Below, one piece after another: positions 7,980-15,203 of a DNA stretch of 64,000 nt (positions within the stretch are counted from its first letter, which is position 1; each line of letters starts with the position of its first letter). The notes beneath the pieces are model-generated. The model did no database searches. It saw nothing but the letters and a program-made list of their open reading frames with translations, and was not told the origin of the DNA. The stretch comes from Pseudomonas oryzihabitans (GTDB lineage Bacteria; Pseudomonadota; Gammaproteobacteria; Pseudomonadales; Pseudomonadaceae): contig NZ_VDND01000002.1 in the NCBI RefSeq assembly GCF_007665395.1, positions 620,001 through 684,000 on the forward strand. Reading direction: 5' to 3'. The translations under genes were made by a program, and so were the position numbers.

Positions 7980-8685
7980 GGCGCACCTCCAGGACGGCGG
8001 TGGCCACCGGGGCGACGGCGGTAGGCGTGGCAGGGGAAACGGAGAGGGTGGTGTCGGTTGCAGCGGCAGCCGGCGCGAGAGCGGCCTCGAGGGCGCGAGC
8101 GCGCTGCATGTGGTGGTTGTAACGGGCGAGACGGGTGGAAAGACTGGAATTTGCGTGCAGGGCAGCTAAGGCCATGGCCTTGTGTGCGGCAACGCGGATG
8201 CAACGGGGGGACGGATTGAGAGCGTGCGAACGCTTCATGGGTGGGGCTCCTAGAGTTGGGGAGCTGCCACGAACCGTCGCCAAACGATTATGGGTGGCAG
8301 CCGTGCGCAGGTTGGCGAACCGGGACTCTAGGAACCCGGCAGACCTTTCGGTCTCCCGCGCACGGCCGCCATAACACGGCATTGCGAGCACAAAAAAAGC
8401 GCCTGCAATGGGATGGTGGGCGCCTGTGCGCCTAGAGTTGATCGGGTCGCCAAACCCGGTCGCGGATTTTGCCGCGACGACATGACTATAGGGCGTCTCA
8501 AGGAGGCTTGGCAAGGCTTGAGCGTGCTTTACCTGTAACAGGCCGTGCTGCACCGCAGCGCCTGCCACGCGGGACGAACGGCTGAAAACGCCCAGGGCTG
8601 TGGTAGCCTTGCGGGTGCGGATGGAATGGTTCTGAGCCCTGGCAGCGTTGGCGCGCTTGCCGGGGCTTTGTCTTTTCTGAGACAT
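7972..8685 (-). CDS. Ash/Icd-like ORF overlapping C4-like RNA
   Basis: The 237-codon frame begins at ATG 8685 after a strong GGAGAGGAG site. Its middle, encoding SRFANLRTAATHNRLATVRG, matches the segment I associate with proteins annotated Ash family or host cell division inhibitor Icd-like in P4-type elements; that segment is dictated by the C4 RNA embedded in the DNA (8249-8332). The C-terminal ~88 residues (from Met at 8238) are Ala-rich and could be the only real translated product. In P4 this region controls immunity and host killing. Whether the complete frame is translated is uncertain. Confidence 0.5.
   Translation of the reverse strand: MSQKRQSPGKRANAARAQNHSIRTRKATTALGVFSRSSRVAGAAVQHGLLQVKHAQALPSLLETPYSHVVAAKSATGFGDPINSRRTGAHHPIAGAFFVLAMPCYGGRARETERSAGFLESRFANLRTAATHNRLATVRGSSPTLGAPPMKRSHALNPSPRCIRVAAHKAMALAALHANSSLSTRLARYNHHMQRARALEAALAPAAAATDTTLSVSPATPTAVAPVATAVLEVRHG
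8249..8332 (-). ncRNA. C4-like antisense RNA (P4/P1-type immunity RNA)
   Basis: On the minus strand the 84-nt segment can fold with a terminal 8-bp stem (CCTAGAGT with ACTCTAGG, 8325-8332 and 8249-8256) and an internal perfect 8-bp hairpin (GCTGCCAC 8263-8270 with GTGGCAGC 8294-8301), the two-stem architecture of C4 RNAs. Upstream on the same transcript (8431-8460) is a second block sharing CCTAGAGTTG and GTCGCCAAAC, whose transcript can pair with TTCGCCAA inside the RNA, the logic of C4 target sites. In P4 the CI RNA pairs with its leader and forces premature termination, giving lysogenic immunity. Position ahead of the replication genes fits. Confidence 0.6.
8392..8424 (-). terminator. Possible leader terminator (timm-like)
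   Basis: On the minus strand GCGCC (8419-8423) can pair with GGCGC (8399-8403), followed by seven T residues (8392-8398). The stem is short and the loop long, but the location between the second repeat block and the C4-like RNA corresponds to where regulated termination occurs in P4 immunity. Confidence 0.35.
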
Positions 8686-8755
8686 GCAAAACTCCTCTCC
8701 GCCGGGCAAGCCCGGCGGCGTATGCGTATGGATTCAGGAGGGGAAGCGGGGCGAA

Positions 8756-9025
8756 TCAGCAGTCGGTCAGGATGACCGGGGCGTCGGTGGTCTGGCTGAA
8801 GGTCAGGGCGCCGCCTGGCAGGCTGCCGGCGGTGTGCTGGGCGCCGTTGCCAGTGCCGGACACGTTCAGGTCGATCTTGGCGCCGACGCGGCTCGGGCCG
8901 AGGTGGCGGAAGGTTTGCTCGCCAGGCTTACGCGCCGCGTCCAGGAGGGCGCTTTCGATGCTGGCGATATCTTCCACGGCGAAGGTGATGGACTGGTTGT
9001 CGATGGTCAGGGTGCAGCGGTTCAT
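8756..9025 (-). CDS. Hypothetical small protein of satellite element
   Basis: An 89-aa protein beginning at ATG 9025 after a GGAGAT site. The N-terminus (LTIDNQSITFAVEDI) looks like a beta hairpin and the C-terminus is Gly/Ser/Thr-rich. It sits between the AlpA-like gene and the Ash-like leader, 32 bp after the former, and is co-directional with both. A compact palindrome CCGCCGGGC/GCCCGGCGG (8699-8718) lies between its stop and the next ribosome binding site. No family recognised. Confidence 0.5.
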   Translation of the reverse strand: MNRCTLTIDNQSITFAVEDIASIESALLDAARKPGEQTFRHLGPSRVGAKIDLNVSGTGNGAQHTAGSLPGGALTFSQTTDAPVILTDC

Positions 9026-9057
9026 GGTGGATCTCCGAGGGTAGGAAACTGCTAGGC

Positions 9058-9309
9058 CTAGGGCGCAGCGCTGATGAGCTTTCGCTCGGCGAGGCGGTCG
9101 GCGATCCACTGATCGATCTCCGCTTCCAGCCACGCGACGCTGCTCCGGCCGATGGGGACCGGCTCCGGGAAGGTGCCGGCACGAATGTCGGCATAGATCG
9201 CAGCCCGGCTTTTGCCGGTCTTGAGTTCCACCTCGCGGCGCCGCAGCAGGCGATTGCCCAGGTTGATGCGCTCGATGGGGCGGAATGCGCTCTGTGCCGG
9301 CTTACTCAT
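9058..9309 (-). CDS. AlpA family transcriptional regulator
   Basis: An 83-aa protein of the AlpA/Phage_AlpA family of small winged-helix DNA-binding proteins encoded by P4-like elements, where they activate integrase/excision or late genes. The diagnostic pattern is a helix-turn-helix (LLRRREVELKTGKSRAAIY, ~21-39), then FPEPVPIG and a W-x-E helix (VAWLEAEIDQWI). ATG 9309 overlaps the stop of the second AlpA-like gene by 4 bp. Likely target promoters are those of the replication leader and integrase within this element. Confidence 0.85.
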   Translation of the reverse strand: MSKPAQSAFRPIERINLGNRLLRRREVELKTGKSRAAIYADIRAGTFPEPVPIGRSSVAWLEAEIDQWIADRLAERKLISAAP

Positions 9310-9560
9310 GCACGTTGCTCCCTGGCAGCGATGCGACCTTCAATCCAGGCCTGCACCTCGCCCAGGACGAAGCCGACAGGAGCGTTACGGGCGGTGCTGT
9401 CGCTGAGCTTGACCGGCTTGGGGAAGGTCGGATCGGTCTTCATCAGGCGATGCGCCGTGGTGCGGGAAAGGCAGGTCAAGGCGAGCAGCTCGGGCATACG
9501 CACGAACCGGAGCGATTCCTGGCTGAGGCTGACGGGTTGTTTGCTGGAGTTCGTGCTCAC
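9306..9560 (-). CDS. Second AlpA-like DNA-binding protein
   Basis: An 84-aa protein with the same layout: HTH segment (RMPELLALTCLSRTTAHRLM, about 21-40), FPKPVKL, then the closing helix VQAWIEGRIAAR. It starts at GTG 9560, overlapping the upstream Ogr-like gene's stop by 4 bp, and ends overlapping the next AlpA-like ATG. Two adjacent AlpA paralogues with under half their residues in common suggest separate operators or a heteromeric switch. Confidence 0.8.
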   Translation of the reverse strand: MSTNSSKQPVSLSQESLRFVRMPELLALTCLSRTTAHRLMKTDPTFPKPVKLSDSTARNAPVGFVLGEVQAWIEGRIAAREQRA

Positions 9561-9877
9561 GCTGCACCTCCCTCTACCTGGCCGGGGCGAGCCGCTTCGG
9601 CATCCTGCTCGAGGTCGTCCAGTGCTGCTCGGCGAAGGGCGCTCGGCGCATAGGGAAGGGTGACATCAGGACTCGGCTGACTGGATGGGCTCAGGCGATG
9701 GGTGATCTCGTCGATGCCCAGGAAGGTCGCGCCGCAGACCGGGTTCCGACAGATGAGGAAGGTGCGCGACAGAAGCGGGTGCTTGCTCGTCGAGCTGCGT
9801 TTCACCAGGGAGGCACCGCAGTCGGGGCACCGGCGCCGCGGCGTGTTGTTTCGGGTGGATTTGGGAGTGTTGGTCAT
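9557..9877 (-). CDS. Ogr/Delta-like zinc-finger protein
   Basis: A 106-aa protein with a CPDCG pair (about residues 15-18) and CRNPVC pair (about 41-46) flanking a beta-rich SRTFLICRN segment, the Ogr/Delta zinc finger used by P2/P4-type phages to activate late promoters. Start chosen at ATG 9877 (MTNTPKST). The frame continues to an ATG at 10015 that overlaps the previous stop by 4 bp, a spacing seen elsewhere in this operon, but the extra 46 residues look non-coding. In a satellite such a protein may respond to or hijack a helper phage's late programme. Confidence 0.75.
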   Translation of the reverse strand: MTNTPKSTRNNTPRRRCPDCGASLVKRSSTSKHPLLSRTFLICRNPVCGATFLGIDEITHRLSPSSQPSPDVTLPYAPSALRRAALDDLEQDAEAARPGQVEGGAA

Positions 9878-10011
9878 GGGAGGCACGCCTTGGATTCTGG
9901 ACGTGCCAAGCTTCCCTTGGACTGCTGAGGAACGATATGCGGCGGATTTGTAGCGAGCGCTGCCACAAGTAGTCAGAGGGGAGAGCTCGGTTTGCCAGGG
10001 GCTGGAGAGGG

Positions 10012-10224
10012 TCATTCGGCACCTCCCTGGCGGCGAGACTCCAGCCAGCGGGCGACGTCCTGCTCGCGATAGCGCACCAGGCGCCCAACCTTGAGGAACG
10101 GCAGGTCATGGCGACCGGTACTGCGCCAGGTGGCCAGCGTGCGAAGGGAGACGCCCAGCGCCTGAGCTGCGCGACGGGGCGTCCAGAGGTCAGCGCAATG
10201 CGCTGTAGGTGAGGGATGGTGCAT
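10012..10224 (-). CDS. Excisionase-like MerR-type HTH protein
   Basis: A 70-aa DNA-binding protein: WTPRRAAQALGVSLRTLATWRSTG is an HTH_17/MerR-like helix-turn-helix and is followed by PFLKVGRLVRYREQDVARWLESR, the wing and closing helix typical of excisionase-type proteins. ATG 10224. It heads the leftward regulator cluster and lies just downstream of a palindromic operator-like site at 10295-10316. Likely an excisionase/recombination directionality factor or autoregulator. Confidence 0.8.
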   Translation of the reverse strand: MHHPSPTAHCADLWTPRRAAQALGVSLRTLATWRSTGRHDLPFLKVGRLVRYREQDVARWLESRRQGGAE

Positions 10225-10294
10225 CTTCGTCTCCGTAATGCGTTCTCGATGACGGAGCGAAGGGTGCTGGATTGCGATGTATGGTCGGCGCTTT

Positions 10295-10316
10295 TTCCGA
10301 ATTCCGAATTCGGAAA
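10295..10316. promoter_or_regulatory. Palindromic operator-like site
   Basis: TTCCGAA is repeated in tandem (10295 and 10302) and merges into a perfect 14-bp palindrome TTCCGAATTCGGAA at 10302-10315. It sits in the 93-bp gap ahead of the excisionase-like gene and right after the stop of the 308-aa gene, so it may be an operator of the regulatory operon or a weak terminator. Confidence 0.5.
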
Positions 10317-10317
10317 C

Positions 10318-11244
10318 TCAGGGTTGCAGGTGCTTGAGCGCTGCGCTCAGCGTTTTGCTGAAGCCGTCGTCTTTCAGGTCGTAGTTGTGATCAGCGGCCA
10401 CGCGGGCAAGCTCTTTCGCTATGGTTGAGCAGTTGGGTCTGCCGCCACATGAGAGCCCTCTCTTGCGATTTCCCGCATTCTCGAGCTGATCGAGCTTATC
10501 TCCCAGTTCTGCAATCAAATGCGCAGCGAAGCCAATCGTTCTGAGCAGCGGCTCCGGCCTTTTGGGCGCGGCGCTTCTATCTGGCCTCACGTTGCTCGCT
10601 TCTGGACCGCGAGAATCTGGATACGCCATCCACGGTACGGGGCTGTGGATGAAGGGGGTTCCCTCCGAGACGTCCTGGTCCGGTGCCTTAAGAAGGTTCA
10701 AGTTGCAAAGGCAAGGAGGGAGTTGCGGTTTATCGGGTAACGTTGCTGCCAACTGCTCCAGGTCACTGAGATGGATGAAGAAGTCATATAGCCCTTCCTT
10801 TAGGCTGACAGCTTTACCGTTATCATCAACTCTATAGCAGCCGCCCGCAATTATCGTCCCACTATCCAGCGGATTGATTTGAATTGTGATGCCAATAGGC
10901 TGTTTGTGTCCTGCTTTGCAGTTTTTGGCGAAAATCTGATAATGGGTAATCGGCACTGGCCCCTCAAAATGAACAAGGTACTCTGATTGTTCAAGCAGTA
11001 CCGGTACCGGTGACTCAATGTAGCGCTCAAAGAAGGGAGGAAGCTTCTTCATCCTCTCTTCGTCAAAGACGATGCTGAATACGCCGAGGTCTGCGTCATC
11101 AGTAGGCCAATAGTGTGCGCGTACTATATTGTTGGTCGCAGCTCTATCAATAGCGTCCGCATCGAACTTTCTTCCGGTCTTATCAGAGAGGTAGGCGGCT
11201 GCCTCGGAGTAGTTGAGCCACTCTTTGAATTCATAAGACGACAT
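10318..11244 (-). CDS. Uncharacterised integrase-adjacent cargo protein
   Basis: A 308-aa protein with no family I can name. The N-terminus (WLNYSEAAAYLSDKTGRKFDADAI) resembles a helix-turn-helix of phage-encoded regulators; the middle is beta-rich; the C-terminal ~75 residues (RTIGFAAHLIAELG then TIAKELARVAADHNY and DGFSKTLSAALKHL) resemble a helical tail found in small mobile-element proteins. Its DNA is lower in GC than the adjacent integrase. Genes between integrase and core of P4-like satellites are often exchangeable cargo, including defence genes. Confidence 0.6.
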   Translation of the reverse strand: MSSYEFKEWLNYSEAAAYLSDKTGRKFDADAIDRAATNNIVRAHYWPTDDADLGVFSIVFDEERMKKLPPFFERYIESPVPVLLEQSEYLVHFEGPVPITHYQIFAKNCKAGHKQPIGITIQINPLDSGTIIAGGCYRVDDNGKAVSLKEGLYDFFIHLSDLEQLAATLPDKPQLPPCLCNLNLLKAPDQDVSEGTPFIHSPVPWMAYPDSRGPEASNVRPDRSAAPKRPEPLLRTIGFAAHLIAELGDKLDQLENAGNRKRGLSCGGRPNCSTIAKELARVAADHNYDLKDDGFSKTLSAALKHLQP

Positions 11245-11249
11245 TGAAA

Positions 11250-12485
11250 TTATCCTTTGGCTTGAAAGTCGATTGTGACGACGTTGCCTTTTTCAAGTTT
11301 GTCCAAATGATCTGCATACCACTGCATCATCACTCGTCGCTGATCGAGATAGATGGCCTTGTTGTAAACGCCCGCTACGCCCTGCTCGGCATGAGCAAGT
11401 TGCGCTTCTACATGCTCACGAGGAAACCCATGCTCACGCAGGGTCGTCGAGGCGATGTGGCGGAAGCCGTGACCCGTCTGCCTGCCCTCGTAACCCATGC
11501 GTCTGAGCGCCATGTTGAAGGCCATGTTGCTTCGGGGCTTCTTGCGATCGTTGCGTCCTGGGAAAAGCAATGGATAGTGCCCATTCAGCTCCTGGATGCC
11601 CTTGAGCAGCTCGAGCGCCTGGCGAGACAAAGGCACCAGGTGATCGCGGCGCTTCTTCATGCGACCGGCCGGAATGTTCCAGATGGCTGCCTCCAGGTCG
11701 AACTCCGCCCAAGGTGCCTCCCGCAGTTCGCTCGGCCGTACCCCCGTCAGCATCAGCAGCTTCAGGCCGAGGCGGATGTCATGTGCGTGGGGATAGGCGC
11801 TCATCGCGCGTAAGAGGTCCGGCAGCTCTTGTTGGGAGACGTGAGCGTAGTTCTCGGCTGGCTTGGTCTGGAGGAATCTGTGCAGCCCTTCGAGCGGGTT
11901 GTGCGTGGCCCGCCCGGTGACCCTGGCAAGGTCGTAGATCTCCTTGCAGAAGCGGCGCACGTTGCCCATCTGGTCGATGATGCCCTTGCGCTCCATGCCC
12001 CTGAGAAACTCCATCCACTCGATGGGCATGATGTCGGTGAAGGGGCGCGGGCCGAAGGCCGGGAAAACATGCAGCTCGAGGGCGCCGATGATTCGTCGGG
12101 CGGTGCCATCCTCCCAGCGCGGTTTGCGTGCGTCGTACCACTCGCGAGCCAGCTTTTCGAAGGTGTTGGTCGCGGCCAGCGCCTCGGCGGCCTTGCGCTC
12201 ACGTTTGGTCACCATAGGGCTTTTGCCGCTGGCGGCCTCGGCTTTCAACTCGGCGGCCTTGGCGCGGGCGGCGGCACCGGTTACGGCTGGGTAGGCGCCC
12301 AGACCGAGCCAGGACCATTTGCCGTCTGGCTTCTTGTAGCGAAGCTCCCAGCTTTTCTGGCCGTTGGGTTTGACGCGGAAGTAGAGGCCGTTGCCATCCT
12401 GCTCGCGGTAGACAGCGGCTTCAGGCTCGAGGCTGGAGAGGGTGGTATCAGATAGGGGGCGACGCTTGATGTCCTGGCGCTTCAT
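11250..12485 (-). CDS. int: P4-type tyrosine integrase
   Basis: A 411-aa tyrosine recombinase with an N-terminal DUF4102 arm-binding domain (residues 1-90) followed by the SAM-like core-binding and catalytic domains. Catalytic residues are visible: Arg250 (TGVRPSEL), His339-x-x-Arg342 (HGFR), His365 (AHAEQG) and Tyr374 (VYNKA). It starts at ATG 12485, with its 5' end toward the tRNA-Pro gene. It would catalyse integration at the 3' end of that tRNA. Length and motifs are complete, so the element may still be mobile. Confidence 0.95.
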   Translation of the reverse strand: MKRQDIKRRPLSDTTLSSLEPEAAVYREQDGNGLYFRVKPNGQKSWELRYKKPDGKWSWLGLGAYPAVTGAAARAKAAELKAEAASGKSPMVTKRERKAAEALAATNTFEKLAREWYDARKPRWEDGTARRIIGALELHVFPAFGPRPFTDIMPIEWMEFLRGMERKGIIDQMGNVRRFCKEIYDLARVTGRATHNPLEGLHRFLQTKPAENYAHVSQQELPDLLRAMSAYPHAHDIRLGLKLLMLTGVRPSELREAPWAEFDLEAAIWNIPAGRMKKRRDHLVPLSRQALELLKGIQELNGHYPLLFPGRNDRKKPRSNMAFNMALRRMGYEGRQTGHGFRHIASTTLREHGFPREHVEAQLAHAEQGVAGVYNKAIYLDQRRVMMQWYADHLDKLEKGNVVTIDFQAKG

Positions 12486-12583
12486 CCTTGTATGCCTTTG
12501 GTTCGAATTTTACCGCGGCATACACATCGGCATACACGGTGCGGTGGAATGACCAGAGACTACATGGAACCACCAGAAACAAC

Positions 12584-12606
12584 AAAGCCCGCACTGGGCG
12601 GGCTTT
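12584..12606. terminator. Rho-independent terminator between int and tRNA-Pro
   Basis: AAAGCCCGC (12584-12592) pairs with GCGGGCTTT (12598-12606) around a 5-nt loop, with A/T tracts on both sides. It lies 46 bp downstream of the tRNA-Pro 3' end, inside the element, and would terminate the leftward tRNA transcript before the integrase. Confidence 0.75.
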
Positions 12607-12651
12607 TGAGGCTGTTTTTGGTACCACTTGGGGCAACCAGAAACAAGGTAA

Positions 12652-12728
12652 TGGTCGGAGCGACTGGATTCGAACCAGCGACCTTCTCGTCCCGAACGAG
12701 ACGCGCTACCAAACTGCGCTACGCTCCG
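12652..12728 (-). tRNA. tRNA-Pro (CGG)
   Basis: A 77-nt cloverleaf with encoded CCA. The acceptor stem CGGAGCG pairs with CGCTCCG, the T arm has GGTTCGAATCC, and the anticodon loop TTCGGGA gives anticodon CGG (proline). The adjacent integrase shows that its 3' half is the attachment site of the element; the gene was kept intact after integration. Confidence 0.95.
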
Positions 12729-12805
12729 TGATGGATGGCGCGCATTCTACCTAAAACTCATGCAAGCACAAGGGGTTAGGTAAAAAAATCGCGCCGGATC
12801 AGGAA

Positions 12806-13027
12806 TCAGAGTTCCTTGATGGTACGAACCTGGTCCTTGTTGATGCGGGTCGGCTTGCCGTCGAGCTGCTTGAAGCTATAGAAGCCCGAGTCCTCGTCGT
12901 ATTTCGGCGTGTCGGTGGCCTGGATCTCGCGGCCATCGTTGAGGGTGATGACGCTGGGCGTGGAGCAGCCGGCGAGCAGGGCGCTGGCAACGACCAGCAG
13001 GCAGGCGGGGAGCAGGTGCTTGTTCAT
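12806..13027 (-). CDS. YgdI/YgdR-type (DUF903) lipoprotein
   Basis: A 73-aa exported lipoprotein. The signal peptide ends in the lipobox LLAGC (Cys about residue 20), after which the mature part has ITLNDGREIQATDTPKYDEDSG, typical of the DUF903/YgdI-YgdR family, a small SH3-like beta domain. Start at ATG 13027; the frame extends slightly upstream without a better start. Likely anchored in the inner leaflet of the outer membrane. Function of the family is unknown. Confidence 0.85.
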   Translation of the reverse strand: MNKHLLPACLLVVASALLAGCSTPSVITLNDGREIQATDTPKYDEDSGFYSFKQLDGKPTRINKDQVRTIKEL

Positions 13028-13136
13028 GGGGCAGTCTCCTTTCTTGGCAACCAAGCGGGCTTAGGACCGCGGGTACGGGAACGAGTTCGTCGCGGAACCG
13101 GGCGGTCACGGTGCTGGATGCTACGGCTTGGGCCCT

Positions 13137-13712
13137 TCAGCGCGGTCTTGCCAGCGCCGCGGGGTCGTTGAAGTTGGCCAGGCGCGGATCGTCGTCGGCG
13201 AACTCGACGGCGGTCAGCCCCAGGGGCAGCAGGGCGCCGCGCGGGCTGCGCTCGCCCATGGCCCAGGCCTGGCGCAACTCGGCTAGCAGGCGCCGGGGCA
13301 GGGCGGTGAACAAGGGCTGCCAATAGCCGCCCTGGTGGGCCATGACCGGTCCCTGGCTGGCCTGCGCCGCCGCCAGCAACTGCTGGACGAGCGCGGCATC
13401 CAGGCGCGGCGCGTCGCAGGGCAGCAGCAGTACCCAGTCATGCCGCGCCACGGCGAGGCCGGCGAGGATGCCGGCCAGGGGACCCGGATAGTCCGGCTCC
13501 TCATCGGCCACCAGTTGGTCGGCCCACTGGGCGTAGCGCTCGGCGTTGCGGTTGCAGGAGATGACCAGATCGTCGGTGAGCGCCCGGACCGCTGCCTGAA
13601 CATGGGCCACCAGTGGCTGGCCTTGCCAGTCCACCAGGCCCTTGTCACGCCCGCCCAGGCGCTGGCCGCGACCACCGGCGAGGATGAGGATGGAGGCGGG
13701 CGGGAGCGGCAT
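13137..13712 (-). CDS. mobA: Molybdenum cofactor guanylyltransferase
   Basis: A 191-aa nucleotidyltransferase that attaches GMP to molybdopterin to make the guanine dinucleotide form of the cofactor. LILAGGRGQRLGGRDKGL (residues 9-26) is the GTP-binding motif of the family, and LLLPCDAPRL is the metal-binding loop. Start at ATG 13712 (MPLPPAS); the frame extends far upstream as GC-rich open sequence that does not look like protein. It is divergent from the moaB-moeA pair, with one secreted-protein gene between, giving a molybdenum cofactor cluster. Confidence 0.92.
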   Translation of the reverse strand: MPLPPASILILAGGRGQRLGGRDKGLVDWQGQPLVAHVQAAVRALTDDLVISCNRNAERYAQWADQLVADEEPDYPGPLAGILAGLAVARHDWVLLLPCDAPRLDAALVQQLLAAAQASQGPVMAHQGGYWQPLFTALPRRLLAELRQAWAMGERSPRGALLPLGLTAVEFADDDPRLANFNDPAALARPR

Positions 13713-13932
13713 GCAGGGGGACCTCGGAGGGGCCGTAGGGCGAAGGCCCGGGGCGGAATAGGGCGCCCATCCTAACCCAGGGTGGCTGGCGGCGGAGGGC
13801 AGGACGGCGGGTTGGCCTGGGCGGATGGCTGGGCTAGACTCGGGCGCGCCTGCCTGGAATGGGCGCGCTAGACACCTTTGATCCCGTCCGCCCCGCGGGT
13901 GGGAGTCCCTGACCCGAAGGAGTTTGGAAACG

Positions 13933-14424
13933 ATGAAGACGAAGCTGTTCTCGGTGCTGGCGATGGCCGCGCTGCCGGCCTTTGGTGCGGGGGGCGGCGA
14001 GCCACCCGCGGTGAAGGTCACCTTTGGCAAGCCGACCGTCCGCCAGAAGCTGTTCTACGAAAAGCTCTACGAGAAGAAGCCCTATCCCGACGCCACCCTC
14101 TATTACTACAGCAATGGCGTCTACAAGATCATCTCCCCCGGCGAGGAGCACTACGGCGTCTACGTGGTGCATGGCAAGCTGACCGACGACCAGTACCAGG
14201 TCGACTTCATTTCGTTGCCCTCCGCGGACTGGGGCGGCAAGACGGCCCGCCACTTCCTCAAGTTCGACCGCAAGGCCGGCACCTTCACCCAGCAGGCGAC
14301 CTGGGAAGAAGACCCGAACATCGCCCCGCAGCACGGCCGCTTCAGCCAGGACGACAACGACATCGCCGACCCGCGTCCGATCAAGTGGGAGACCCACGCC
14401 GAAGGCGAACAGCGCCAGCGCTGA
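13933..14424 (+). CDS. Secreted protein of unknown function
   Basis: A 163-aa protein with a signal peptide (MKTKLFSVLAMAALPAFGAG). ATG 13933 follows AAGGAG at about 10 bp; a TTG at 13924 in frame is a less likely start. The mature part is rich in Tyr, Lys and Asp and probably periplasmic. No cysteine pair or known domain was recognised. It lies between mobA and moaB but nothing in the sequence links it to molybdenum metabolism. A 239-bp GC-rich gap with several short hairpins follows. Confidence 0.7.
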   Translation: MKTKLFSVLAMAALPAFGAGGGEPPAVKVTFGKPTVRQKLFYEKLYEKKPYPDATLYYYSNGVYKIISPGEEHYGVYVVHGKLTDDQYQVDFISLPSADWGGKTARHFLKFDRKAGTFTQQATWEEDPNIAPQHGRFSQDDNDIADPRPIKWETHAEGEQRQR

Positions 14425-14663
14425 GCCAGGACCTAGGCGTCCCTGGCGGTTGAAGGGGCGCCGGTCTTTCCTCTAGGCTGTGCTCATCCAGACCTTGCGG
14501 AGCTGTCGCCGCGCCGCGCGGGCCGGCGCCGACCGCCGCGCCGGAGCGGTCGTCGTGCCGGCGACTGTCGGCCCGGCGGCAGCTGCTGCGGGAAACCCGC
14601 CGCCCGTGCCGGGGTCTTCCGCTGCACTCCTTCTTTCCTTGCCTACTTCGGAAACCCAAGCAG

Positions 14664-15203
14664 ATGAGCCATAAAGCCGAGGCGGTGTTCGTACCGCTGA
14701 ACATCGCCGTGCTGACGGTGAGCGATACCCGGACCTTCGACAACGATACCTCCGGACAGCTGTTCGTCGACCGCCTGGAGTCCGCCGGTCACTTCCTGGC
14801 CGCCCGCGTGCTGCTCAAGGACGACCTCTACAAGATCCGCGCCCAGGTCGCCCAGTGGATCGCCGATGAGCAGGTGCAGGTGGTGCTGGTCACTGGCGGT
14901 ACCGGCTTCACCGGCCGCGACAGCACGCCCGAGGCGGTCGCCTGCCTGCTGGACAAGCAGGTGGATGGCTTCGGCGAGCTGTTCCGGCAGATCTCCGTGG
15001 CCGACATCGGTACCTCCACCGTGCAGTCCCGCGCCCTGGCCGGGCTGGCCAACGGCACCCTGGTCTGCTGCCTGCCGGGCTCCACCAATGCCTGTCGCAC
15101 CGCCTGGGACGGCATCCTCGGTGAGCAGCTGGACAATCGCCATCGTCCCTGCAACTTCGTGCCGCACCTCAAGCAGGCCGAGCCCTGCGGGCCGCGCGGA
15201 TGA
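14664..15203 (+). CDS. moaB: Molybdenum cofactor biosynthesis protein B
   Basis: A 179-aa MoaB/MogA-type protein that adenylylates molybdopterin or helps in metal insertion. The MPT-binding motif VTGGTGFTGRDSTPEA (about 75-90) and the LPGSTNACRTAWD segment are intact, and the length is normal for the family. Its stop overlaps the ATG-side of moeA by 4 bp (15200-15203), so both are coupled and act successively in cofactor maturation in the cytoplasm. Confidence 0.95.
   Translation: MSHKAEAVFVPLNIAVLTVSDTRTFDNDTSGQLFVDRLESAGHFLAARVLLKDDLYKIRAQVAQWIADEQVQVVLVTGGTGFTGRDSTPEAVACLLDKQVDGFGELFRQISVADIGTSTVQSRALAGLANGTLVCCLPGSTNACRTAWDGILGEQLDNRHRPCNFVPHLKQAEPCGPRG

Larger units (their letters stand above)
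1..12651. mobile_element. P4-like integrative element/satellite (right portion, left end outside window)
   Basis: A P4-type integrase lies about 170 bp from the 3' end of tRNA-Pro, the classical arrangement for elements that integrate into a tRNA gene. Leftwards follow AlpA-like and Ogr-like regulators, a C4-like antisense RNA, a TOPRIM primase and a DUF927 helicase, which is the core gene set of P4-like satellites. The 1-2600 block is clearly more AT-rich than the rest and encodes SIR2 proteins, as expected for acquired cargo. No structural phage genes are visible. The left attachment site would be a copy of the tRNA-Pro 3' end and is not present in the window, so the element is at least 12.6 kb. 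Confidence 0.85.

Noticed and set aside
9878..10015. N-terminal extension of the Ogr-like protein from ATG 10015
   Set aside because: The 4-bp overlap with the preceding stop is tempting, but the 46 extra residues look non-coding and are absent from the zinc-finger family.
14425..14663. Molybdenum cofactor riboswitch ahead of moaB
   Set aside because: The region is GC-rich with several possible hairpins, but I could not recognise the conserved core of the Moco motif.
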